The notes: generated by a model from the letters alone, not told the origin. 64,000 bases of DNA from Chloroflexota bacterium (GCA_016219545.1 JACRMH010000048.1:1-64000); one strand, 5' to 3'; counted from the first letter of the stretch, positions 44,622 to 54,019 are shown. A program made the numbers and translations.

Positions 44622-46058
44622 TTAATCGATCGCTTCCAACTCGCCTGGGACCATTCCAGTAAATTCTGCATGTAATTGTGAATCAAGATCCGGTGTGATC
44701 AGGGAAGCGGTATTGGTCTTCATGATCTCTTTCACGCGCTTCATGGCATGTGCTTGTATATCCATTGCACCTTTCTTCTCCCATGACGTGCGTGTATCGC
44801 GGTCTGCTATTTTTGTCATGACAGCTTCGGACTTCATGCGACTCATGGTGTGTTTTGCGATGATATACGAACCGCCGGGACCGACTTCCTTGATCAAATT
44901 GACCGCAAGTTCATCATCGCTGAATTTCACACCGCGCTTGACGCGCTTCAGCATCTGCGCCACTTCATCATCAATTACGGCTTTTGCAAAATCAAAAGTT
45001 TTCAAGGCATCAATCAAACCGCCAATGTTGAACATGTCCATGCCGCCGACCAAGCCTCCCATCGCAGACATGCCCGTTTCATATCCCGCCTGCGCATCGT
45101 TGACTTTTGAATTGGTCAACCCCACATAACCGCCGCAAGGCACGTTATAAAAATGCGCGATCTGTGCGAATGCCATATGCAACATACCACATTCAATTCC
45201 GCCGGATGTATAGGCGCCGGTCCGCATGTCAGCAACAGTAGCAAGCGTCGCGTAGATCAGAGGCGTGCCTTCCTTTGCCATCTGCATCAAAGTTGCCGCG
45301 GCTAAAAATTCCGCATTGCCCTGCGCCAGCGTCCCCGCCATAGACATGGGCGAAGTGAGCCCCGCGTTCGGCACGATGGTCGGATAAACGGGCAAACCTT
45401 CGCGAGCAAAGTACATCACATTTTCTGTTGAGAGATTGTCCATCGTCAACGGTGAAACAACGGGACAATAATGATGCGTAAGGAATGGATGCTCCCTGTA
45501 AGCCTCTTCACCACCCGCCACCATGTACGCCATTTTCATGACGCTATTCGTGTCTTTACGGTCGGTGGTGGTCACCCGGATCGGTTTAAGGCAATACTTG
45601 AGAGCAGGATACAACCGCGAGACAGTGAATTGATCCGCAGGCGCGTCATCTGCCAGAGTGGAAATGGAAAAGACATCATAAGCAGGAAGTTCATTGATGA
45701 GATGCGCGATGCGGGCGATGTCACCGGAAGTGGCGCGTCTTTCCTGACCTGTAACAGGGTCAATAATATCCGGGGCAGAACTCGCCGTTACAATGACCGG
45801 GCTATCCTGCGGGATCGTCTTGTCAAATTTCGGGTCGCGCGCGTAAAACGTGAACGACGCTGGATACATCTTGCGGTATTTCTCCACCACTGCGCGCGGA
45901 AATTTAACACGCTCGCCGTCCACCTGACAGCCATGCTTCGCAAACATCTCGCGCGCCGGTTCATAGCGGACTTTCAACCCCACTTCTTCAAGGATCTCAA
46001 GCGCGGCATCATGGATTCGTTCTATTTGTTCCTGCGTTAACAGTTCTGCAAATGACAT
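44622..46058 (-). CDS. MttB-family (non-pyrrolysine) corrinoid methyltransferase
   Basis: A 478-residue protein of the trimethylamine methyltransferase superfamily (EQIERIHDAALEILEEVGLKV near the start, DAQAGYETGMSAMGGL, GMDMFNIGGL). There is no in-frame TAG, so it is not a pyrrolysine enzyme; it resembles the glycine-betaine (MtgB) class that moves a methyl group from a quaternary amine to a corrinoid protein. No corrinoid protein or MtrH partner lies in the window. I prefer ATG 46058, with AAAGG 9 nt upstream, to ATG 46067. The PfkB-like and DMGDH-like genes are upstream on the same strand. Confidence 0.88.
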   Translation of the reverse strand: MSFAELLTQEQIERIHDAALEILEEVGLKVRYEPAREMFAKHGCQVDGERVKFPRAVVEKYRKMYPASFTFYARDPKFDKTIPQDSPVIVTASSAPDIIDPVTGQERRATSGDIARIAHLINELPAYDVFSISTLADDAPADQFTVSRLYPALKYCLKPIRVTTTDRKDTNSVMKMAYMVAGGEEAYREHPFLTHHYCPVVSPLTMDNLSTENVMYFAREGLPVYPTIVPNAGLTSPMSMAGTLAQGNAEFLAAATLMQMAKEGTPLIYATLATVADMRTGAYTSGGIECGMLHMAFAQIAHFYNVPCGGYVGLTNSKVNDAQAGYETGMSAMGGLVGGMDMFNIGGLIDALKTFDFAKAVIDDEVAQMLKRVKRGVKFSDDELAVNLIKEVGPGGSYIIAKHTMSRMKSEAVMTKIADRDTRTSWEKKGAMDIQAHAMKRVKEIMKTNTASLITPDLDSQLHAEFTGMVPGELEAID

Positions 46059-46109
46059 GGTTCGCATCCTTTTCTATTGATAAATAACTTTTATCTCAAC
46101 GACATCAAC

Positions 46110-47192
46110 CTATCCAACCAGCGATTTCTTGATCTTTTTCCTTTGTTGAGGTTTCTTCTTATGCAAAAGTCTCTCGGCAAACTTTTTACTTTCCTTCAAA
46201 AGGGGGTTTTCCTGTGCCTGAGAGATCAGCTTGTTGATTTCAAGGAATTTATTATTGCGATAAACCATGCGTTCAACACGAAGTGTGTTTGCCAGCGCCT
46301 TGATCTCCTTTACAGGAAACATTTTTAGACCGGAATGTGTAACCTTTAACGAGGCCGCCGCAATCGCAAAGCGGACAGATTCTTCCAGGGTCCATTTTTT
46401 GAGGTAGGCATAAATAAAGCCTGACGAAAAGGTCGCACCCGCACCGGAGCCGTCCACTGCCTTGACCTTCGGCGCAAACACCCGGACGATCTCGTCGTCC
46501 TGCACAACCATGCATCCCTGACTCGCCATTGTGATGATCGCTGTCTTGATGCCTGCTTTAAGCAATTTCTTTGCCACTGAAAGCATGGCGCCTTTTCTTC
46601 CGATCTGCGCCGCATCGGTCACCGCCTGACAGATGGTGGCTCGGCTGGCATATTTCTCCATGATCTCAGGGTCATTATGCCCATGCTCAATGTTTAAGAA
46701 AACAGGGACACCGCAGCGGCGCGCTTCGTTCATGGCACGGATGATGTGGTCGCCGTCGTACCAGTCCACATACATCAACTTCGCATCTTTCAGCATGGAG
46801 AGGTCGGCCGTATCGAGCGTACTTAATATTTCAGGCGAGCGCTGCCAGAAATAAGTGCGTGCTCCTGTTTTATCGGATACATTCACTTCAAGCGGCGTTT
46901 TATATTTTTTTGTAAAACGCACTTTGCCCTGCACGCCCATTTCGTCTAATGTGTCAGCGACATAATGACCAAGCAGGTCATCGCCGACCGATGTGCCGAT
47001 CATGCCTGTGGAAACCTTCCATTGGCTAAGGTTACAGGCAATAATGGCAGCATCATCGTAGACGTATTCACTAACCTGATGAACGATGGCGCCTGTATTG
47101 TGCTTCGGCAGTCTGTCCAATGCCATGATGTAGACTGGAGTCAACATGCCGAAGCCAATATAAGCAGGAGAAGTTTGTTTAGTATTAGACAT
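46110..47192 (-). CDS. PfkB-family kinase-like protein lacking the catalytic Asp
   Basis: A 360-residue ribokinase-like protein. The family fold is seen in YIGFGMLTPVYIMALD at the start, GMIGTSVGDDLLG and the anion-hole region DGSGAGATFSSGF. In active kinases this last motif reads GAGD; here the catalytic Asp is Ala, checked in the DNA (GGT GCG GGT GCG ACC). It may be inactive, regulatory, or use another base. The C-terminus is Lys-rich. It lies between MttB and the FAD oxidoreductase. Confidence 0.8.
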   Translation of the reverse strand: MSNTKQTSPAYIGFGMLTPVYIMALDRLPKHNTGAIVHQVSEYVYDDAAIIACNLSQWKVSTGMIGTSVGDDLLGHYVADTLDEMGVQGKVRFTKKYKTPLEVNVSDKTGARTYFWQRSPEILSTLDTADLSMLKDAKLMYVDWYDGDHIIRAMNEARRCGVPVFLNIEHGHNDPEIMEKYASRATICQAVTDAAQIGRKGAMLSVAKKLLKAGIKTAIITMASQGCMVVQDDEIVRVFAPKVKAVDGSGAGATFSSGFIYAYLKKWTLEESVRFAIAAASLKVTHSGLKMFPVKEIKALANTLRVERMVYRNNKFLEINKLISQAQENPLLKESKKFAERLLHKKKPQQRKKIKKSLVG

Positions 47193-47204
47193 TTAATTTA
47201 AACC

Positions 47205-47292
47205 CGTCATTGCGAGGGCGCTTTTGTTCTTCGCCCGAAGCAATCTCCCGCGCAAAGGTGAGATTGCTTCGCAAAGTACGCTCGCAATGACG
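47205..47292. repeat. CGTCATTGCGAGG-type palindromic repeat, copy 2
   Basis: The element begins CGTCATTGCGAGGGCG and ends with CTCGCAATGACG. An inner stem is GAAGCAATCTC with GAGATTGCTTC. It fills the gap between the oxidoreductase and PfkB-like genes and might destabilise or stabilise their shared mRNA. Confidence 0.75.
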
Positions 47293-47293
47293 A

Positions 47294-49723
47294 CTAGGCA
47301 CGCGCTCTCTCGCCTTTGGGGTCAAACAGCACAGACGCTGTCACTTCCGCTTCGCGGTAGCCTTCGATCAATTCAACTTTAAAGCGATTGCCCTGCTTTG
47401 CTAATTCAGTCGGCAGATACGCGTAAAAGATATTCTTCTTTAGTGTAAACCCATATCCCCCGCTTCTAACTCGGGTGAGGACTTTACCTTCGTGATGGAC
47501 CGCTTCGCCGCCGTAGATCTGGGTGAAGTCGTCCCCGTCAGTTAAAACCAACGTGCAAAGTTTACGTTTGACACCTTCCGCTTTTTGCTTGACCAAGGCC
47601 TCGCGCCCGATGAAGTCACCTTTATCGAGGTGGACACAGAAACCAAGTCCGCTTTCGTAGGGAGTCTCTGACGGTGTGATATCAGCGGTGAAATAGCGGT
47701 AACCTTTTTCAAGTCGCAGCGAATCCAAAACTTTGTATCCGCCCACTTCGAGACCGAATTCCCTGCCAGCTTCGATGAGCATATCCCAGACCATGTTGGC
47801 TTTGTCATTGGGGATATAAAGCTCCCAGCCGAGTTCGCCTGCATAGCTGACTCTCTGGGCGTAGACCTTCGCCCCATTGATGCTGACCAGTTTCGTGGTT
47901 AAGTATGGATGCGCCGCATTCGAGACATCATCGCTTGCGATCTTCTCCAACACCGCACGTGCCTTCGGTCCCCACAAAGCGAGACAGGCATATTCCTGTG
48001 TAATATCTCTGATGGAGACTTCGCCTTCTTTTTCGTCAATATACATTTGAATGCGAGCAAGGTCATTTGCGATAAAACCTGAACCCGTGATGACCCAGAA
48101 AGTTTCTTCACCCAAACGTGTGACTGTCAGATCAGATTCGATCCCACCATTCGTATTTAAGAATTGAGTATAAACTGCACTGCCAATCGGCTTATTGATG
48201 TCACTGGAAGTTAACCTCTGCAACAAGGGTAATGCGCCTTTGCCTTTGACTTCGATCTTGCCGAAGGAGGTCAGGTCAAACAACGTGACTCGCTCACGAG
48301 TGGCTTCATGTTCGACGCGCAAACGCTCGAAGAACGGAGGCTTGCTCCAACCCCACTCACGCTGGTCTTCGCCCATGCGGCGCGAAGGTTTGCCAGGCAT
48401 AAAATAGTTTACGCGCTCCCAGCCGAATTTCTCACCAAAGACAGCGCCATGTTCCAGCAAACGGTAGTGCACCGGGCTGACGCGATGCGGGCGCGCATTC
48501 TCATGTTCATCATGTGGGAAGCGCAAACGATAATAGTATTTCACGCTTTCTTTTGTGCGCTCGGCTGCATAAACAGGGTCTGAGTAATAATTTCCAAAAC
48601 GGGTGGCGCGATAACCATAGACATCCATCGGCGCTTCGCCTTCGATGATCCATTCGGCGAGCAGTTTGCCCATGCCGCCCGCGCCGCCATATCCATTCAG
48701 CGACATGCCAGCCGCCATCCAGAATCCGCGCACGCCGGGCATTGGTCCAAGCATGGGCTGACAGTCTGGTGTGTACGCGCCGGGGTGACAAACTAAAGTA
48801 ATGATTCCAGCTTTATCAAGGAATGGCAAACGACGAATTGCGCCTTCAAGCAGCATTTCAAATTGATCAAAATTCGATGGTAATGTCTTACTTCCATGTT
48901 CCCACGGCACGCCGTCGATCCAGCGCGCGATCGGAGTTGGCTCGTAGCCGCCAATCACAAGTCCGCCCTGCTCCTGGCGCATGTAAACCAAATTATCGGG
49001 GTCACGCAGACAGGGTGTTTCGTGCGTGAATTCATGTCCGGGTACGGCTTTCAACGCGATATGCTGATGATCCACTGGAGTGGTTGGAATGTTTATCCCC
49101 ACCATTGCGGCGATGCGCGGCGCCCAAAGTCCGGCCGCGTTGATGACGATCTCGCATCTGATCTCGCCTTTGTCTGTTATTACTCGCTCAATATTTCCCT
49201 GCGCCGAAACTTTGATCCCCGTCACGCGCGTATTCGTATAAATGGTCACGCCTAATTCTTTGGCAAACTTTGCCATCGAAGTTGTTGTGGTATATGGGTC
49301 AAGCTGACCGTCGCGCGGGAGGTAAATGCCGCCGTACAAATCCTTTTTGGAAATCTGCGGCATGACTTTCAATGCATCATCCGGAGAGATGACTTCACAT
49401 TCCAAGCCCAATGCCTTTGCGCGGCTGACACTTCTTTCCAACTCTTTTAGTTGTTCTTTGCTTGAAGCGACTCGCAAACTTCCGACATGGTCAAATAAAC
49501 CAAGTTCAGAATACAACTCGGTGCTATACATGCGGAACTTAAGCATGGCCTGTGATGTAGCGAATTGCGTGACAAGCCCCGCCGCATGAGAAGACTCTCC
49601 GCTGGCGATCTCACCTTTTTCCAAAATCACAACATCCTTGCGCCCGTACTTCGCAAGATGATACGCGATGTTCGCACCATAAATTCCACCACCAATGATA
49701 ACGATCTCTGCTTGATCTTTCAT
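47294..49723 (-). CDS. FAD-dependent oxidoreductase with GcvT domain (DMGDH/sarcosine dehydrogenase-like), copy 1
   Basis: An 809-residue two-part enzyme. Residues 1-370 are a DAO-type flavoprotein domain (IVIIGGGIYGANIAYHLAK; the likely flavinylated His in SSHAAGL). About 380-430 is a linker, and 430-800 a GcvT-like folate domain (FDLTSFGKIEVKG, DSLRLEKGYRYF). Such enzymes oxidatively demethylate dimethylglycine or sarcosine and pass C1 to tetrahydrofolate. ATG 49723 is preferred over GTG 49732. A paralogue is at 51587 on the other strand. Confidence 0.9.
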   Translation of the reverse strand: MKDQAEIVIIGGGIYGANIAYHLAKYGRKDVVILEKGEIASGESSHAAGLVTQFATSQAMLKFRMYSTELYSELGLFDHVGSLRVASSKEQLKELERSVSRAKALGLECEVISPDDALKVMPQISKKDLYGGIYLPRDGQLDPYTTTTSMAKFAKELGVTIYTNTRVTGIKVSAQGNIERVITDKGEIRCEIVINAAGLWAPRIAAMVGINIPTTPVDHQHIALKAVPGHEFTHETPCLRDPDNLVYMRQEQGGLVIGGYEPTPIARWIDGVPWEHGSKTLPSNFDQFEMLLEGAIRRLPFLDKAGIITLVCHPGAYTPDCQPMLGPMPGVRGFWMAAGMSLNGYGGAGGMGKLLAEWIIEGEAPMDVYGYRATRFGNYYSDPVYAAERTKESVKYYYRLRFPHDEHENARPHRVSPVHYRLLEHGAVFGEKFGWERVNYFMPGKPSRRMGEDQREWGWSKPPFFERLRVEHEATRERVTLFDLTSFGKIEVKGKGALPLLQRLTSSDINKPIGSAVYTQFLNTNGGIESDLTVTRLGEETFWVITGSGFIANDLARIQMYIDEKEGEVSIRDITQEYACLALWGPKARAVLEKIASDDVSNAAHPYLTTKLVSINGAKVYAQRVSYAGELGWELYIPNDKANMVWDMLIEAGREFGLEVGGYKVLDSLRLEKGYRYFTADITPSETPYESGLGFCVHLDKGDFIGREALVKQKAEGVKRKLCTLVLTDGDDFTQIYGGEAVHHEGKVLTRVRSGGYGFTLKKNIFYAYLPTELAKQGNRFKVELIEGYREAEVTASVLFDPKGERARA

Positions 49724-49752
49724 TCGGTTCACCTATTCATGAAGGATTTTTA

Positions 49753-50547
49753 TTATGTGACTACATTGAGGTTGCTTGCTATTAGCGTTTCAATGGATTG
49801 TTCTTTAAGGTCATCCACTGCTTCTGTTCCAAAGCCTTCATCAGTAACAAGTTTATCTATCTCATCAATATTCGCGACCGGGAAATTGGACACGGCCCCC
49901 CACTTGCTATGATCGGCGACAATGATGACCTGTCCCTTTGTTCTATCTATCATGCGGCGCACCACTTCTGCTTCGGCATTGGTCGGCACGGTGCAGCCGT
50001 GTTTTAAGGAGATCCCGTCAACGCCAAGGATCACCTTGTTGGCAAAGACCAGATTCAAATTGTCCAGTGCGAAGCGCCCTGCCAAAGAGTTGGACCGTGA
50101 CTGGAATTCGCCCCCGGTCAAATAGTAGTGAAAGCCCGGGTCGCCGAGTTCCAAAGCCGCATTGACATTGTTCGTAAAAACCGTAATGCGCGAATCGCGC
50201 CGAATATGTTGAAGGACCTGCGTGGCCGTCGTACCGCTATTGACAAAAACAATATCGCCTTCTTCAATGAGTGAAGCGGCGAGTTCTCCGATCAGTTTTT
50301 TTTCTTCGGGAAAATGTTGGGCGCGTTGTTGATATTCCTGCTCAAAGATCACGCGTTGACTTAAGATGGCCCCGCCATGCGTGCGTTCGAGAATTCCCTT
50401 TTGTTCGAGCCATTCAAGGTCACGGCGAACCGTCGCCTCGGAGGTTTCCAACAAATTACACAAGTCAGATGAACGTGCAATTTGATGGACAGCCAAGTAT
50501 TCCTGAATTCGTTCACGGCGCTGGGCTGGAATAAGGGGTTTTGTCAT
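49753..50547 (-). CDS. DeoR-family transcriptional regulator
   Basis: A 264-residue repressor. The N-terminal winged HTH has the DeoR signature (RRERIQEYLAV, SSDLCNLLETSEATVRRDLEWLE). The C-terminal sensor domain carries the phosphosugar isomerase-like motifs (VFVNSGTTATQVLQ, GVDGISLKHG). DeoR proteins respond to phosphorylated metabolites. Its mRNA probably starts at the ATG, given a -10 box 7 nt upstream. It likely controls the divergent operons on both sides. Confidence 0.92.
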   Translation of the reverse strand: MTKPLIPAQRRERIQEYLAVHQIARSSDLCNLLETSEATVRRDLEWLEQKGILERTHGGAILSQRVIFEQEYQQRAQHFPEEKKLIGELAASLIEEGDIVFVNSGTTATQVLQHIRRDSRITVFTNNVNAALELGDPGFHYYLTGGEFQSRSNSLAGRFALDNLNLVFANKVILGVDGISLKHGCTVPTNAEAEVVRRMIDRTKGQVIIVADHSKWGAVSNFPVANIDEIDKLVTDEGFGTEAVDDLKEQSIETLIASNLNVVT

Positions 50548-50554
50548 TTAGAAG

Positions 50555-50583
50555 ATTATATAAGAATTTGAAGGAATTTGCAA
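50555..50583 (-). promoter_or_regulatory. Promoter of the DeoR gene (shared -35)
   Basis: On the minus strand TTGCAA (50583-50578), a 17-bp spacer and TATAAT (50560-50555) form a sigma-70-like promoter. The -10 box ends 7 nt before the ATG, so the transcript should be leaderless or nearly so. Confidence 0.65.
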
Positions 50584-50606
50584 GTTTTTGACTTTTTTAT
50601 TATAAT
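50578..50606 (+). promoter_or_regulatory. Promoter of the CBS-protein gene (shared -35)
   Basis: TTGCAA (50578-50583), 17 bp and TATAAT (50601-50606). TTGCAA is self-complementary, so this -35 box is the same six base pairs used by the DeoR promoter in the other direction. Polymerase cannot occupy both at once. Transcription would start near 50613, upstream of the hairpin at 50623. Confidence 0.65.
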
Positions 50607-50622
50607 CCGCGCAGTTCCATTC

Positions 50623-50657
50623 AGACCTGACAGGTTTATTGGAAACCTGTCAGGTCT
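50623..50657 (+). repeat. AGACCTGACAGGTTT hairpin, copy 1
   Basis: A perfect 15-bp stem (50623-50637 with 50643-50657) and a 5-nt loop. It would lie in the 5' leader of the CBS-protein mRNA. The same 15-bp arms recur at 57205-57238. Confidence 0.65.
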
Positions 50658-50678
50658 TGATTTTATACGGAGTCTTCG

Positions 50679-51488
50679 ATGACCAAACTTGTAAAAGATT
50701 TGATGCACCCAGGTGTGATGACCTGCAAGCCTACTGCCTCTCTTGGACAAGTGGCTGTGTTATTCAATCAACATCAAGTCCACGCATTGTTTGTCACCGA
50801 CCGCGATGGGCGCATTATGGGGGTGATCTCAGATTTTGATCTGATGGCGGGTGAATGGCTTTCTTCGGACTCGGAAAGCCTTGCGGTCATGCGAAAATTA
50901 ACTGCTGCGGATCTTATGACCCAGCCGGTTGATTCTGTTGAAGCAAACATTCCCCTCCCTGAAGCAGTAGACCAGTTCATAGAAAAAAGTGTCAGCCGTT
51001 TCCTTGTTACCGATAATGGAAAACCTGTGGGGATCATTTCTCTCTCCGATTTTGTAGCCAGTATTGCGAATGAAATTAAATCAAAACGCGAAACCGTCGG
51101 GGACGTAATGTCTGACGCGATCCTGGTTTGCCGCGGAAAAACTCCAATCGCCTCGGCTGCGCGTGCCATGACCTCCTCAGGCTGGCGCTCCGTTTTGGTT
51201 GTGGATGCAAAAGGGAAAATCCTCGGCGTTGTCAGCGGACATGATCTCCTAAGATTTGTCAAAGAGGGCGTAGATGATAAATTGGTTGTCCGTGATGTGA
51301 TGCACCCAGCCTTGACGATAGACATCAACGCCAGTTTACGCGAAGCCGCCGATTTGATGATCCAAAACCATCATCATAGACTCGTAGTCATTGACAAGGA
51401 TGACCCACAGGCATTTCCTCTGGGCGCTATTTCGACTTTTGATATAGTGGCAGAAATGGCCCGCCCGGATTCTGTTTGGCAAAAGTAA
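50679..51488 (+). CDS. Protein with four CBS domains
   Basis: A 269-residue soluble protein made of two Bateman modules, four CBS motifs in a row (about residues 5-60, 75-130, 140-195, 205-265; VKDLMHPGVMTCKP, AADLMTQPVDSVE, VGDVMSDAILVCRG, VRDVMHPALTID). Such proteins sense adenine nucleotides or SAM. It has no attached enzyme domain. Its placement in the methylated-amine locus is compatible with SAM or ATP sensing, by inference only. Confidence 0.88.
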   Translation: MTKLVKDLMHPGVMTCKPTASLGQVAVLFNQHQVHALFVTDRDGRIMGVISDFDLMAGEWLSSDSESLAVMRKLTAADLMTQPVDSVEANIPLPEAVDQFIEKSVSRFLVTDNGKPVGIISLSDFVASIANEIKSKRETVGDVMSDAILVCRGKTPIASAARAMTSSGWRSVLVVDAKGKILGVVSGHDLLRFVKEGVDDKLVVRDVMHPALTIDINASLREAADLMIQNHHHRLVVIDKDDPQAFPLGAISTFDIVAEMARPDSVWQK

Positions 51489-51498
51489 GTTCTTTTTA

Positions 51499-51560
51499 AC
51501 CACAAAGGGTCACGAAGGTACACAAAGGTTTTCCTTAGTGACCCTTTGTTCCTTCGTGGT
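51499..51560. repeat. ACCACAAAGG/CCTTCGTGGT intergenic palindrome
   Basis: AAGGGTCAC pairs with GTGACCCTT, and the outer ACCACAAAGG with CCTTCGTGGT (one mismatch). Similar CTTTGTG/CTTCGTG sequences lie at 19801-19830 and 33268-33355, always between genes. Confidence 0.55.
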
Positions 51561-51586
51561 AATAGATTTTCAAGGAGATAACATCA

Positions 51587-54019
51587 ATGGCAGAATTTCC
51601 AACACAGGCGCAAGTGGTCATCATCGGCGGGGGCGTCGGCGGGGCAAGCATCGCATATCATCTCACACTCATGGGGTGGAAGGATGTCGTAATTCTTGAA
51701 CGACATGAATTAACAGCAGGGTCAACCTGGCATTCGGCGGGACTGGTCGGGCAAATGCGCTCAGATGCAAACCTGACCCGCATGATGCATTACAGCACCG
51801 ATCTGTACCGCAAACTCAAAGCAGAAACGGGACAGGATACCTCGTGGCGTGAAGTCGGCGGACTTAGACTCGCCTGTTCTGCGGAACGCATGGAAGAGAC
51901 CAAACGACTGGTGGGCATGGCTAATTCCTTCGGCGTGCCAATGGAATTGGTCTCGGCAAAGGAAGCGCAGAACATGTTCCCGCTCATGTCATTGGATGGA
52001 GTCCTCGGAGCGGCGTACACACCCAATGATGGCAGTATTGACCCGACCGGTTTAACGAACGCTCTCGCAGCAGGCGCAAAAAATAGAGGGGCAAAGATAT
52101 TCACAAACACAAGTGTTACAGGAATCAATTTAAAAGATGGACGTGTCAGCGAAGTAGTCACTGACAAAGGCACGATCAAGACCGAGATCGTAGTCAATGC
52201 CTCTGGCATGTGGGGACGCGAAGTCGGCAAGATGGTCGGGTTGAATCTGCCCGTTGTGCCGATGGCTCATCTTTACATCATGACCAAGCCCATCGAAGGC
52301 GTGACGCACAGTTTCCCCAATTTGCGCGATCCTGATCTTTTAGTTTACTGGCGCGAAGAAGTCGGCGGATTGATCACAGGCGGATATGAACGTCAGCCTG
52401 CAACCTTCGGTATGAACGGAATCCCAAAGGATTTCAAGTTCCAATTGCTTCCGCCAGATTGGGAACGTTTTACTCCCTTGATGGAAAATTCGATTCGGCG
52501 CGTCCCTGCTATTGAACATGCCGAAGTCATCAAACTTCTGAACGGTCCCGAAGGCTTTACGCCTGATGGCGAATTTTTGCTTGGACCTACAACCGTCAAA
52601 GGTTTCTGGGTAGCCTGCGCATTCTGTGCGCACGGACTCGCCGGCGCGGGTGGCATCGGCAAGGTGATGGCGGAATGGATCATTGACGGCAGTCCCGAAT
52701 GGGATATGTGGCGTCTTGATGTCCGCCGTTTCGGACCGAACTACAACAGCATCAACTACACAGTTGCGCGCACCTTCGAAACCTACACACAGTATTATGA
52801 CATTCACTTCCCCGGCGAAGAACGGTTATCAAAGCGCAATGTGCGTGTCTCCCCCACTTATTACCGTCTGCGCGACCTAGGCTGCCACTTTGGCGAAAAG
52901 ATGGGCTGGGAACGCCCGAACTGGTTTAAGAAATATGAAGAAGTTGCCACGCACGGTCACGAACCGCGCGGCTGGGCACGCCAAAACTGGTCACGCGCCA
53001 TCGGTCACGAACATTTGATGACACGCGAAAACGCGGGTCTCTTCGATGAAACCTCCTTCAACAAATTTGAAGTGCGCGGACCTGGCGCATTGAACTTCCT
53101 CAACACGGTTTGCGCGAATGAAATTGATCAGCCGATTGGCACCATCGTTTACACCCAGGCTCTCAACAAACGCGGCGGCATTGAATGTGATTTCACTGTT
53201 ACCCGCCTCGCAACTGACCGCTTCTTCATCGTGACCGGAACAGCTTTCGGTCAGCATGACATGTCGTGGCTCTCGTTGAACATGCCGGAGGATGGAACCG
53301 TCAGCATTGAGGATGTTGGTTCCGCTTACGCATGTATCGGGTTGTGGGGACCGAAGGCTCGCAAGATATTGGAAAAGGTCACTCTGGATGACGTCTCGAA
53401 TGCAGGATTCCCCTACATGACGAATCGCCGCATCACAATTGGGGACATCCCCGTTCTCGCTTCGCGCGTGACTTATGTTGGGGAGCTGGGCTGGGAGTTT
53501 TACTGCCCGACGGAGTATGGTCTGCGACTCTGGGACACGCTTTGGGAAGCAGGCGCACCCGAAGGCATGGTGGCTGGCGGTTACAAAGCCATTGATACTT
53601 TACGCCTTGAGAAGGGTTATCGCTATTGGAGCGGCGAAATTTCACCAGACTACACTCCATTTGAAGCAGGTCTCGGCTTTGCTGTGAAACTTGATAAAGC
53701 GAATTTCACAGGCAAGGAAGCATTGGTCAAGCAAAAGGCGGAAGGCATCAAGCGCAAACTTTGCACCCTCACACTAGTCGATGACCGCACCATCGTACTC
53801 GGCAAGGAACCGATCCGCTCCGGCGATAAGATCGTAGGCTGGGTGGCTTCAGGCGGATTTGGATATTCGGTGAACAAATCTATTGCGTATGCGTACCTTC
53901 CAATGGAATATGCAAAGGTTGGAACAAAATTACAGGTTGAGTGTTTCGGCGAGCAGATGGGCGCAGAGGTGGCGCAGTCTGTATTGTGGGATTCGAAAGG
54001 CGAACGGATTAAGGCGTAG
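51587..54019 (+). CDS. FAD-dependent oxidoreductase with GcvT domain (DMGDH-like), copy 2
   Basis: An 810-residue homologue of the protein at 47294. Flavin motif VVIIGGGVGGASIAYHL; the likely covalent flavin His in GSTWHSAGL; GcvT part FDETSFNKFEVRG and DTLRLEKGYRYWSG. The extra Trp and the TWHSAGL context are closer to dimethylglycine dehydrogenase than copy 1. Likely substrates are dimethylglycine, sarcosine or another N-methyl compound. AAGGAG lies before the ATG, and the kinase-like gene follows. Confidence 0.9.
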   Translation: MAEFPTQAQVVIIGGGVGGASIAYHLTLMGWKDVVILERHELTAGSTWHSAGLVGQMRSDANLTRMMHYSTDLYRKLKAETGQDTSWREVGGLRLACSAERMEETKRLVGMANSFGVPMELVSAKEAQNMFPLMSLDGVLGAAYTPNDGSIDPTGLTNALAAGAKNRGAKIFTNTSVTGINLKDGRVSEVVTDKGTIKTEIVVNASGMWGREVGKMVGLNLPVVPMAHLYIMTKPIEGVTHSFPNLRDPDLLVYWREEVGGLITGGYERQPATFGMNGIPKDFKFQLLPPDWERFTPLMENSIRRVPAIEHAEVIKLLNGPEGFTPDGEFLLGPTTVKGFWVACAFCAHGLAGAGGIGKVMAEWIIDGSPEWDMWRLDVRRFGPNYNSINYTVARTFETYTQYYDIHFPGEERLSKRNVRVSPTYYRLRDLGCHFGEKMGWERPNWFKKYEEVATHGHEPRGWARQNWSRAIGHEHLMTRENAGLFDETSFNKFEVRGPGALNFLNTVCANEIDQPIGTIVYTQALNKRGGIECDFTVTRLATDRFFIVTGTAFGQHDMSWLSLNMPEDGTVSIEDVGSAYACIGLWGPKARKILEKVTLDDVSNAGFPYMTNRRITIGDIPVLASRVTYVGELGWEFYCPTEYGLRLWDTLWEAGAPEGMVAGGYKAIDTLRLEKGYRYWSGEISPDYTPFEAGLGFAVKLDKANFTGKEALVKQKAEGIKRKLCTLTLVDDRTIVLGKEPIRSGDKIVGWVASGGFGYSVNKSIAYAYLPMEYAKVGTKLQVECFGEQMGAEVAQSVLWDSKGERIKA

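Noticed and set aside
44622..46058. Pyrrolysine-type trimethylamine methyltransferase
   Set aside because: The reading frame has no internal TAG, so this is the non-Pyl class.
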